Positions 19,125 through 28,157 of a DNA stretch of 35,564 nucleotides are shown piece by piece. The DNA is from Methanoregula sp. GTDB lineage: Archaea > Halobacteriota > Methanomicrobia > Methanomicrobiales > Methanospirillaceae. The stretch covers positions 1-35,564 of the forward strand of contig JAPKXU010000223.1 of the NCBI GenBank assembly GCA_026394655.1. The letters run 5' to 3'. The notes under the pieces are model-generated. The model was given only the letters and a program-made list of their open reading frames with translations, had not been told where the DNA came from and did no database searches. Positions within the stretch are counted from its first letter, which is position 1. Each line of letters starts with the position of its first letter. Position numbers and translations under genes: made by a program.

Positions 19125-21068
19125 TTGCAGCTCTCGCTCTACCCCGCTCTCAAAAAGACCTTTAAGAGTTTTGCCTTTCCGGTGGCATTTGCCGCATCGC
19201 TCCTGCTATTCACCCTTTTTTCCTGGTACTGCGGACTTTTTGCGCTCCCTGTACATCTTGCACTCCTGCCGTTTGCTGCCCTGTTCGCCTTCCATGTGTA
19301 CCGGCGCGAGTACTCCATTGACGGACTTAAAAGCGAGTGGCGTTGGGAACTGGTCTTTCTGGTCTTCTTTTTTCTGATGCTCGATATCCGGTTCGTTAAC
19401 CCGACCATCTCCTACGCGGAAAAATTCATGGATCACGCATTTCTTGCGTCCATCATGCGAACGCCGGTTGTGCCCCCGCTCGATCCCTGGTTTTCGGGGG
19501 GAACTCTCAACGTGTATTATTATCTTGGGTACTGGATCTTCGGGAGTCTCGGCATCGTCAGCGGTGTTCCTTCAAATATTGTCTTTAACCTCGGGTTGCC
19601 AACGGTTTTTGGGATAACTGCGGTGACCCTGTATGCTTTGGGCACCCTGATCCTCGACCGGTTCCGCTGGCTCCCGCTCCTTGTACTTTTCATCCCAAAT
19701 CCGTCCTTCTTTTACCAGGCAATCCTTGGAAAGGGATTGAACGCAATGCTCTGGGACAGCACCCGTACTATCACAAACACGATCAACGAGTACCCGCTCT
19801 TCTCGTTTATCTGGGGAGATCTCCACCCCCATGTCATCTCCCTCTTCAACCAGGCATTTTTATTGTTCATCCTCGTCTTTGCCTATAAGCGTTGGGAATC
19901 ACTCGAATTACGGGGCAGGTGGCTTATCTGTATCCTCGCGGCGGTTAGTCTTGGTTCCATGCCGCTCATCAACACATGGGATGTCCTTCTCTACGCACCC
20001 ATCACCCTCTTCTTCGGTGTGTTAATTTTGTGGCGGAACCGGGCAACGGTGAAACAATCACTCGCGTGGCAGTTCCTCGTTACCGTTCCTCCTTTGGCGA
20101 TCCTGTGCTACGTGCCCTTTTACCTGGTCTTAAAGACGAACACCGGCAGCATTGCGCTCGTTCACATGCCATCAGATCCCTTCCAGTTTCTGCTCGCTAA
20201 TGGGATCTTCATCGTCATCTTTATCGCACTGCTTGCACGGGAGATCATAAAGCGCCCGTATCTCCTTCTCGTTGCCGTCCCGTTTGCCATTGCGGGTTAC
20301 AGCGCCGCAGCGATAGCAGTCATCCCTCTTATTTATTTTATTGCAAAGAAACACCGTGATATTCCGGATCTCCTCGCCATTATCGGGCTTGGCATCCTCG
20401 TAATCGTTGAGATCATCTATCTCTCGGACAGCATGGGGGAGACCTATTTCCGGATGAACACGGTCTTTAAGTGTTACCTCCCTGCATGGATCATCCTTGG
20501 GACTGCTGCATTCTCGATGGTTGCCCAGTGGTTCGCCAAACCCGGGAGGATACCGAAGATCCCCCCTTGGAGAACCGCTGTCGTTGCCGTGCTCGTGATT
20601 GGCACGCTCTTTGTCATCCCGTTTTTTGTCCCGCTCGATCTCAATTATGGGAGCCGATCGCTGGACGGGCTCGCATACCTTGACGCCCAGCATCCCGGTG
20701 ACGCCGGTGCCGTAGCCTACCTGCGGACGCTCACCGGGAATGAACGGCTCGTGGAATCTGAAGGAGGGGACTATACGTATTATTCACGGATCTCGTCGTT
20801 TACCGGTATTCCTGCGATCATCGGTATGCCATTCCACGAGTACATGTGGCGCGGGGATGGGAATGGTTGGTACAGCACGCGGGTAGCGGATATAAAAACG
20901 CTCTATGAGCAACCGGATCAGACTATCCCTCTCCTGAAAAAATACAACACTACGCTGCTCTATGTGGGGGACTCGGAGCGCACGCGTTACACGGTGAACA
21001 TCCCGACGCGCAACCTTACGCAGATTTATTCGAACGACGGCACAGAAATTTATCGTTTCAACGGGTGA
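19125..21068 (+). CDS. DUF2298 (YYY-type) multi-TM membrane protein
   Basis: PTISYAEKFMDHAFLASIMRTPVVPPLDPWFSGGTLNVYYYLGYWIFG, FIWGDLHPHVISLF, ETYFRMNTVFKCYLPAWI. Start uncertain: ORF call uses TTG; frame is open upstream to about 19068. Confidence 0.85.
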   Translation: MQLSLYPALKKTFKSFAFPVAFAASLLLFTLFSWYCGLFALPVHLALLPFAALFAFHVYRREYSIDGLKSEWRWELVFLVFFFLMLDIRFVNPTISYAEKFMDHAFLASIMRTPVVPPLDPWFSGGTLNVYYYLGYWIFGSLGIVSGVPSNIVFNLGLPTVFGITAVTLYALGTLILDRFRWLPLLVLFIPNPSFFYQAILGKGLNAMLWDSTRTITNTINEYPLFSFIWGDLHPHVISLFNQAFLLFILVFAYKRWESLELRGRWLICILAAVSLGSMPLINTWDVLLYAPITLFFGVLILWRNRATVKQSLAWQFLVTVPPLAILCYVPFYLVLKTNTGSIALVHMPSDPFQFLLANGIFIVIFIALLAREIIKRPYLLLVAVPFAIAGYSAAAIAVIPLIYFIAKKHRDIPDLLAIIGLGILVIVEIIYLSDSMGETYFRMNTVFKCYLPAWIILGTAAFSMVAQWFAKPGRIPKIPPWRTAVVAVLVIGTLFVIPFFVPLDLNYGSRSLDGLAYLDAQHPGDAGAVAYLRTLTGNERLVESEGGDYTYYSRISSFTGIPAIIGMPFHEYMWRGDGNGWYSTRVADIKTLYEQPDQTIPLLKKYNTTLLYVGDSERTRYTVNIPTRNLTQIYSNDGTEIYRFNG

Positions 21069-21239
21069 AAGTTCTCGCGTTTCGTGCGCCGGTATGCGGA
21101 CCACTGACGATACCCGGATCCACGGCTGGAAACGACGGGTTCACAAACCTTTATTTCTCCTCCTGATGAAATGATATAGCTGCATCACTGCTACTGATGA
21201 GTAATGAAGGGGCAAAAAAGCTCCTGAATGAGGTGAGTT

Positions 21240-21608
21240 ATGGCAAAAAGTTACGTTAAGACCGAGGCTCCCGAGGAGCTCCAGAACAAGGCGCTTGAAG
21301 CCCTTGAAGTTGCAAGAGACACCGGAAAGATCAAGAAAGGTTCGAACGAGGCAACAAAAGCCATCGAACGGAGTATTGCAACACTTGTTTTAATCGGTGC
21401 GGATGTCGAACCCGAAGAGATTGTTATGCATCTTGCGCCACTTTGTGAAGAGAAGAAGATCCCGTACATCTTCATCAACAAACAGAACGATATCGGTGCC
21501 GCGAGCGGACTTGATGTCGGTTCTGCTGCTGCTGCCATCGTGAAGCCCGGTAAGGCAAAAGAAGTTATTGATGATCTCGCAAAGCAGCTGGTCGCCTTAA
21601 AGGCGTAA
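21240..21608 (+). CDS. rpl7ae: Ribosomal protein L7Ae
   Basis: [51 protein letters not shown]...DLGxx-type L7Ae sequence. Confidence 0.97.
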   Translation: MAKSYVKTEAPEELQNKALEALEVARDTGKIKKGSNEATKAIERSIATLVLIGADVEPEEIVMHLAPLCEEKKIPYIFINKQNDIGAASGLDVGSAAAAIVKPGKAKEVIDDLAKQLVALKA

Positions 21609-21618
21609 AGGTGCGATC

Positions 21619-21828
21619 ATGGCAGACGACGCAACGCCCGCTGAAGTGATCGAGGTCGTCGGTTCCACCGGTATGCACGGGGAAGCGATGCAGGTCAAGT
21701 GCCGAATCCTCGATGGCAACAACAAGGGGCGCATTATCACAAGAAACACGGTCGGACCGATCCGTGAAGGGGACATTGTCATGCTCCTTGAAACCGAACG
21801 TGAAGCAAAGAAAATGTCGAGGCGGTGA
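21619..21828 (+). CDS. rps28e: Ribosomal protein S28e
   Basis: [62 protein letters not shown]. Confidence 0.97.
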   Translation: MADDATPAEVIEVVGSTGMHGEAMQVKCRILDGNNKGRIITRNTVGPIREGDIVMLLETEREAKKMSRR

Positions 21829-21834
21829 GCCCCG

Positions 21835-22053
21835 ATGGTCGAACAGCGCAACTGTAGTTTTTGCGGTTTACCGATCGAGCCCGGCACCGGCAAGATGTTC
21901 GTCAAAAAGGACGGAACCATCTACTACTTCTGCAGCACGAAGTGCCAGAACAACCACAAGCTTGGCAGGGTTCCCCGCCGGGTTGAGTGGACGGTTGCCG
22001 GTAAAGCTGCCGCAAAGGCGAAATTGTCTCCCGGCTGGAATCCAAAGGATTGA
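21835..22053 (+). CDS. rpl24e: Ribosomal protein L24e (3' end apparently fused out of frame into ndk sequence)
   Basis: [49 protein letters not shown]; terminal ...[12 protein letters not shown] lies on DNA that encodes Ndk-like [11 protein letters not shown] in another frame. Confidence 0.93.
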   Translation: MVEQRNCSFCGLPIEPGTGKMFVKKDGTIYYFCSTKCQNNHKLGRVPRRVEWTVAGKAAAKAKLSPGWNPKD

Positions 22054-22415
22054 AACTGGTGGCTGCCCGGTTCGAAGTGCTTCCCGAAGCACGGGTGACC
22101 GAGCAGTACCGGGAACATCTGTCCAAACCGTTCTTCCCATCGCTTAAGCAGTATATCATGGGCGGACCCTGTTTTCTCATGATCTGGGAAGGACACAATG
22201 CCGTCGCGATCGTCAGAAAGCTGATCGGTGCGACGAACCCGCAGGAAGCGGCACCCGGCACCATCCGTGGGGATATGGGGATTGATATCGGGAGAAATGT
22301 CATCCACGCCTCCGATTCACCGGAGAGCGCGAGCCGCGAGATCGCCATTCATTTCAAACCCGCTGAATTGTTCGCATACGCCCGGATTGACGAATCCGTG
22401 TTATACGAATATTAA
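22017..22415 (+). pseudogene. ndk: Nucleoside diphosphate kinase lacking the N-terminal ~18-20 residues (apparent 5' deletion); ORF from TTG at 22050
   Basis: In-frame reading [40 protein letters not shown]...[33 protein letters not shown]; catalytic His region present, MxxTFVMVKPDGVQRGLV-type start absent, upstream in-frame stop TAA at 22002. Confidence 0.8.
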
Positions 22416-22631
22416 TCCATTTTTATCTGGAAATACCTCGCTGCGTTTTCATGTGCTGTATGCATGTATCCGCTGGGGAATCTGGTGCGTTTATTACTTT
22501 TCTGGCGGGGCAACACTACGCTTATCAATCAAACAGTACTGCACGGTATCGGTAGTGCCCGTGTCATCCAACGCGGTATGCCGAAGCAATGAAATAACCC
22601 CGGCACCGAATTTTTATCTGGAGCGGTTGGG

Positions 22632-23426
22632 ATGATCTGTTGCAGCGCACAAGTAGCAAGTGTCTGGGAAGACCCGGAAAAGACCCTTCAAAAGGCAGAT
22701 CTGTTTATTATGAATGCATCATGTGCAGGTGCATCCCTGATCGCGTTTCCCGAACAGTTTGTTACCGGCTGGGATCCTTTATCCCACAACCATGTCGAGG
22801 AGTGCACGGGCAGGACGGTCAGCAGCTTACAAAATCTTGCAAGGAGATACTCCATTGCTATCATTGGATCATTTCGCGAACGCTTTAACTCCTCACCGAG
22901 AAACACAGCGGTTGCGATAGGAAAAGATGGAAAAATCCTTGCCATGTATGCAAAGATGCACCTATTCTCCCCGGCACGTGAAGATACCGCATATACCCCG
23001 GGAACCACCCTTCCTACGTTTTCCCTTGAAGGAGTTAAATGCGGTATGGCAATCTGTTATGACCTACGGTTCCCTGCTCTCTTCCGTATTTATGCCCGGC
23101 AGGGAGTGCACGCAGTTATTGTCCCTTCTGCGTGGCCGGAAAGCCGGATCCGGCACTGGGAGCTCTTCCTGTCTGCACGGGCGGCAGAGAACCAGATGTA
23201 TGTCATCGGGATCAATACCATTGGGACAAATCCAATAGACCGGTATTCGGGGGCTTCCATGACAGCAGACCCGTATGGGAATATCGTGGCTCGCGCCGGT
23301 AACCGGGAAGAACTAATTTTCTCTGAACTCGACCCCTCCCTTGTGGACACTGTACGAAACGATTTTCCGGTCGAGAAAGACCGAAAAGATGCGCTGTATC
23401 ACACGCTACTCACGGATCGGGTCTGA
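22632..23426 (+). CDS. Carbon-nitrogen hydrolase (nitrilase/omega-amidase-like)
   Basis: Catalytic triad context: FPEQFVTGW (Glu), YAKMHLFSPARED (Lys), GMAICYDLRFPALFR (Cys). Confidence 0.9.
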   Translation: MICCSAQVASVWEDPEKTLQKADLFIMNASCAGASLIAFPEQFVTGWDPLSHNHVEECTGRTVSSLQNLARRYSIAIIGSFRERFNSSPRNTAVAIGKDGKILAMYAKMHLFSPAREDTAYTPGTTLPTFSLEGVKCGMAICYDLRFPALFRIYARQGVHAVIVPSAWPESRIRHWELFLSARAAENQMYVIGINTIGTNPIDRYSGASMTADPYGNIVARAGNREELIFSELDPSLVDTVRNDFPVEKDRKDALYHTLLTDRV

Positions 23427-23507
23427 AATTACGAGGGCACTGGTGAAGATTTTTTTAGGTTTTTTTAGTATACGCGGTCTTCCCCAAATATTCAGACGCT
23501 CGCCTAT

Positions 23508-24740
23508 ATGTACCCGGAAAACCAATACGTTCCCATGTACCATCTCGTGTGCGTCCAGTGCGGAGCAACCTATCCCGCTGACGAGATCATCTATAATTGT
23601 AAGAGATGTGGACACCTCCTGGCGGTGAAATACCCGCTTAACGAGATCACCATCAATAAAGCCGCGTGGGACAAACGCCCTCTCTCGGTGTGGCGATATC
23701 GCGAACTGCTTCCAGTGCAGATTGAACCTGTCACTCTCCAGGAAGGAGGCACTCCGCTCTATCACTTAAAACGCCTTGGTGACGAAATGGGGCTTCGTCA
23801 TCTCTACGCAAAACACGAGGGGATGAACCCGTCCGGGTCGTTTAAGGACCGGGGTATGACTGTGGGTGTTTCGATGGCGCTCCAGCTAAAAATGAAAAGT
23901 GTTGCCTGTGCAAGTACCGGGAACACCTCGGCGAGTCTCGCGGTCTATGCGGCAAAAGCCGGTATCCCTGCTGTCGTGCTGCTGCCTGCAGGTAAAGTGG
24001 CGGTGGGAAAGATCGCACAGGCACTCATGCACGGTGCGAAGGTCATATAAATACGGGGCAACTTTGACCGTGCGCTTGAGATGGTCCACGAGCTCTGTCT
24101 CACCCACGGACTGTACCTGTTGAACTCGATGAACCCCTACCGGCTGGAGGGACAGAAGACGATCGGTTTTGAAGCGGTTGACCAGCTGGGGTATGTGCCC
24201 GATCGGTTTGTCCTGCCGGTGGGCAATGCTGGGAATATCTCCGCAGTCTACAAGGGACTCCTCGAACTCGAAGAACTTGGCTTTGTCGATCGCCTGCCGA
24301 TGATGACGGGTATACAGGCAGCAGGGTCATGCCCGATTGTGCGGGCGATCCACGAGAATCTCCCCACTGTGATCCCAGAAGAACATCCTGAAACCGTCGC
24401 CACCGCAATCAGGATCGGTGCCCCGGTGAATGCAGAGAAAGCCCTCACCGCCATACGGAAGACCGGCGGACTTGCCGAATCGGTGACTGATGATGAGATC
24501 CTCCGGATGCAACGGGATCTCGCCAGAAAAGAAGGGATCGGTGTAGAACCTGCATCCGCTGCATCGGTCGCTGGCATACGAAAACTGGTGGAACAGGGTA
24601 GGATCGACCGTGACGAACGGATTGTCTGTGTGGTTACCGGGCACCTGCTAAAGGACCCGGATACGGTGATAAAACAATGCGAACCCCCAGTAGAGATCGA
24701 CGCAGATTTGCCCTCTTTACTCTCTGCGCTGCACTTGTAA
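23508..24740 (+). pseudogene. thrC: Threonine synthase interrupted by an in-frame TAA stop at 24048-24050
   Basis: ORF 23508-24050 (CVQCGATYPADE...CKRCGHLL, GSFKDRGMTVGVSMA) continues in the same frame after TAA: ...ALMHGAKVI*IRGNFDRALEMVHELCLTHGLYLLNSMNPYRLEGQKTIGFE... to 24740. Confidence 0.88.
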
Positions 24741-25312
24741 TCACGCTCACGGTGCTGTCCCCGGTGGGAGCACTGTCAGCGGATTATACTGTCTTGCCCA
24801 ACGGTACAGCGTATACCGCATCGGTGCAGATCAGCGATGTGGCACGCTACGAGTTTGCTGATGTCGGATTACTGGGAGAGAATGTTCCCATCAACGCCGG
24901 CAACATCCGGTTATCGGGCAACTGTTCTCCGTGCGAATATAACTGGAGCAGCCCGTGGGGGAGTCCTCCTTTCATCACCTTCCCGCAGGGCAACTATACC
25001 ATCTCGTACATGGCACCGCTGCGGGACAATCACCTGCAGGCAAATTATGGTAAAGCATATCTCGTCAACGTCACGCTCCCGCAGGAATTTGATGTGAGAA
25101 ACCCGCTGCTCGCCGGTATCAGTATTGGCGCAAATGTCACCCGCCATGAGGACAATACCACGCAGGTGACTTGGAACAAGACCGCATCATTTGACCTACG
25201 GTTCTACACCCAGAGCAGGGAGTCACTTCTCTACATGTTCGGGAATTTCATGATCATTGTCGCTATCGCCCTGCTGCTGCCATTCCTGCTCATGAGAAAA
25301 AAGTCAGAGTGA
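24677..25312 (+). CDS. Secreted, C-terminally membrane-anchored protein (DUF5803-like)
   Basis: N-terminal hydrophobic signal ALVITLTVLSPVGALS, several N-glycosylation sequons, C-terminal TM FMIIVAIALLLPFLLMRKKSE; overlaps the thrC 3' end. Confidence 0.65.
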   Translation: MRTPSRDRRRFALFTLCAALVITLTVLSPVGALSADYTVLPNGTAYTASVQISDVARYEFADVGLLGENVPINAGNIRLSGNCSPCEYNWSSPWGSPPFITFPQGNYTISYMAPLRDNHLQANYGKAYLVNVTLPQEFDVRNPLLAGISIGANVTRHEDNTTQVTWNKTASFDLRFYTQSRESLLYMFGNFMIIVAIALLLPFLLMRKKSE

Positions 25313-25562
25313 CTGATACCCTGTCACGGTGATGTACGATACTTGCGGGGTGCGAACCGGGAACAGGCTGGTGTTTGGGGAAGATCTCCCCCGCCTCCAC
25401 TTTTTATTGAATACCCGTTCACATTGAATGATTGCTGACAATGCGTTGAGCCAATTGCAGGGATGAGAGATTCCTGTCCGGATCTGGGAATGAAATATGC
25501 CGGATATCCGGTTGGGAGCTTGCGAATGAATTTGGGAAGAATAAAAAAGGATATGGACCGGA

Positions 25563-26510
25563 TTACTTCACGAGCCCAAACGACTTCAGCGTAACCTCGG
25601 TATTGACAGCACCGACATGATACACCGCGCCTTCAGACAACTCGTTGATGACAACTTCTGCGGGCGAGAAGAGCGACGTATCGATCTTGTAAAAGTCGTA
25701 CCCAGCCTCCTTGAAGATGTCGTTGAACGGTTTGCCGTATCCCTTTGACTTGTTGCTCGGGATCTTGTCAAGATAGTCCTTGATCTCCGGAGCTTTCATT
25801 GTAAGAGTAATCTGCCCGTGATAGATAGTGGCGTCATTTGTCACACCCATCGCAAGTTTTGGTCCCCGTACCGGTGGCACGGGTGCGGTTCCCATGGCGC
25901 AGATAATCTTTCGTGTATCAAAGCCGAGCTCGTTTAACTTGTAGATCGCAGTCTCAACACAGCGTCCTGAGACCTGAATGGAGCCGACGACTGAAGAAGT
26001 CGGGGCGACAACTGCGCAGACGTTTGCCACGTCAACGTGACATTCCTCGGCAATCTTCTCCATGACCTCCGCATTCGGCAGGTGGTCGCTCTCGAGACAC
26101 ATCACTGCACAGTCGTAGTCATCCTCATATTCGATCACCTCGTAGGTGTGCTTCGGTTTGAGCGAGAGTGCCCGTGCAGGACCGCTCCCCATCGCAAAGA
26201 AGTTCCCCACCTTCACCGTCCAGCCGGCTTTCTGCGCACCAAGGCAGGAGATCGACGGGAAATCGGTGCTGACCTCAATAAAAGGCATCGGGATTCCTTT
26301 TATCTGCCCCATGCGGAAGTTGACCTCACCAAGTCCACCCATGCAGATCTCGGTAAATGCCCTTCCTGCTGCATATCCCCCGCGGGTGCTCACACCACAA
26401 TCAACGATACGTGCGCCATTGTCCAGCTCATGGTAGGCAGCGTTAAACTCCTCTGCGAGTTCGGCTAAATTATCAAATATCTCAAGTGCCAGTTCGTTAA
26501 CACTCAGCAT
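25563..26510 (-). CDS. mch: Methenyltetrahydromethanopterin cyclohydrolase
   Basis: MLSVNELALEIFDNLAELAEEFN, NGARIVDCGVSTRGGYAAGRAFTEICMGGLG, CAMGTAPVPPVRGPKLAMGVTNDATIYHG, SKGYGKPFNDIFKEAGYDFYKIDTSLFSPAEV. Confidence 0.97.
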   Translation of the reverse strand: MLSVNELALEIFDNLAELAEEFNAAYHELDNGARIVDCGVSTRGGYAAGRAFTEICMGGLGEVNFRMGQIKGIPMPFIEVSTDFPSISCLGAQKAGWTVKVGNFFAMGSGPARALSLKPKHTYEVIEYEDDYDCAVMCLESDHLPNAEVMEKIAEECHVDVANVCAVVAPTSSVVGSIQVSGRCVETAIYKLNELGFDTRKIICAMGTAPVPPVRGPKLAMGVTNDATIYHGQITLTMKAPEIKDYLDKIPSNKSKGYGKPFNDIFKEAGYDFYKIDTSLFSPAEVVINELSEGAVYHVGAVNTEVTLKSFGLVK

Positions 26511-26577
26511 TACAAAAACCCCTGTATCATAAAAAGAGGGTTGCATTACAGATAATATTTTTCAAAGTGATCGGGAC

Positions 26578-27705
26578 TCATTGGAGATACTGGAGCACCA
26601 TTTTTGGATCGTAGCGGAAAGTGACGAGCCGGGTCCTTCCCCGCCCGTAACGGTAATGGAGGTCGATGATGCGGACTGCATGCAGTTTTGCGGCGATCTC
26701 ATAGAACCGGGTGTACCCGATACCTACCTTTTCCTTGATGGATTTGTGTGCCTCGCCCATCGTCATTTCGTTTCTCTCCGTGCTGATCTCTGCAAGTGCC
26801 TTCAAGAGCTGCCGGTCTTCATCTTTGAGCGCTTTTATGGTGTGGGCAAGGTGCATGAAACGGGAAACTTCATACGCCTGGGTGATATCTTCGATATTGA
26901 TCTGGCGTCGGGTGGCACGCTCTGCGTTCAACGCCGCCCGTTTGAAGAGATCGAGTCCGACACGAATGTCCCCCGCGTTAACGGTATATTCTACGACAAC
27001 ACGAAGCAGTTCGTCACTGATCACATTCGGGAAGAACCCTTGGTTTACCCGCATTTTTAAGATCTCATGGACTTCCTCAGGTCCGTAGGGAGAGAAATAA
27101 ATATCTGTGGGTTGGAAGACCGAAGCGACGCGGGCGTCAATCACCCGTGACATGTCGACATCCGTGTCACTGATGATCACGATCACGCTGATGCGGGTGC
27201 CTTCGTACGTCTCGTGGGAACGCAGGAGCGTATAGAGCACCCGGTTGATCTCGTTCTCATAGAGCAGGTAGTTTGCATCGTCCAGTGCAACAATGAGCAC
27301 GATCTCCTCGTCCTGGAGGATACGGGCAACCGAATCGAAGACCTGTTTGAACGATGTGCCGGAAGCCGGGGGGAGGTGCCCGGAGAGCTTCCGGTAAATC
27401 TGGGAGACGATGGCGTATTTTGTGTTATCGATCTGGCAGTTGACATGGACAGGTACCAGTTTTTTGGTCGTCTCCTCAAGCTCGGCAAATAGTTTTCGTA
27501 TACTTGTGGTTTTTCCGGTTCCGGGTAACCCTTTGCAAACCGTATTTAGTGGTCTGCCTCCCCGTAATCCGGGGCGGATCTGGAATGCGAGTTCCCGCAT
27601 CTGGGTATCACGGAACTCGAACTGATCGGGGACGTAATCGATCTCAAAAACGTCCGGGTCCCGAAAGAGCGATTCATCCCACATCAGCAGATTCTTTGTT
27701 GTCAT
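26578..27705 (-). CDS. cdc6: ORC1/Cdc6-type replication initiator
   Basis: AAA+ Walker A KGLPGTGKTTSIRKL, Walker B IVLIVALDDANYLL, YVPDQFEFRDTQMRELAFQIRPGLRGGRPLN, C-terminal winged helix. Start could be 27705 (MTTKNLL) or 27804. Confidence 0.92.
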   Translation of the reverse strand: MTTKNLLMWDESLFRDPDVFEIDYVPDQFEFRDTQMRELAFQIRPGLRGGRPLNTVCKGLPGTGKTTSIRKLFAELEETTKKLVPVHVNCQIDNTKYAIVSQIYRKLSGHLPPASGTSFKQVFDSVARILQDEEIVLIVALDDANYLLYENEINRVLYTLLRSHETYEGTRISVIVIISDTDVDMSRVIDARVASVFQPTDIYFSPYGPEEVHEILKMRVNQGFFPNVISDELLRVVVEYTVNAGDIRVGLDLFKRAALNAERATRRQINIEDITQAYEVSRFMHLAHTIKALKDEDRQLLKALAEISTERNEMTMGEAHKSIKEKVGIGYTRFYEIAAKLHAVRIIDLHYRYGRGRTRLVTFRYDPKMVLQYLQ

Positions 27706-28157
27706 CCCAGTACTCCTCTCTCTGCGATCGGTAATAACAGCATCTGCATTGCGTTTCGGGGTTTCTTTGGCATGGTTACGTGCTGGAATCTCTTTCATTG
27801 ACATGCTGCTGCACGGAAATTTTGAAGTGCTTATGGGAACCCATACCGCGGAACGCCATTGTCATGTCTGGAACTAACATCTTGGTGAGGGGGGTTCGGG
27901 ATGGAGTGGCAGACCGTGGATTCGATGCAGGAGAATCTCCTGATTGTCAAAGGGTTGTCCCGGTACCATATCAAATATACGGGAACCGGGGAGAATGGCG
28001 GAGAAGCCGGGGGTTGATAATATATATCATTTCAGAAGAAGAAACGAACAGTGAGCAGGGTGTGGTGCGTGATGAAAGTTACCGCGCATTATTAGTGGCA
28101 GATACTATGAATTTTTGGTCGTGTCACAAGATCGGCTAAAAAATCACCAAAAAAGTA

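Noticed and set aside
24048-24050. Thought of the thrC stop as a recoded pyrrolysine or selenocysteine codon
   Set aside because: Pyrrolysine uses UAG and selenocysteine UGA; this is UAA, and no such insertion is expected in threonine synthase.
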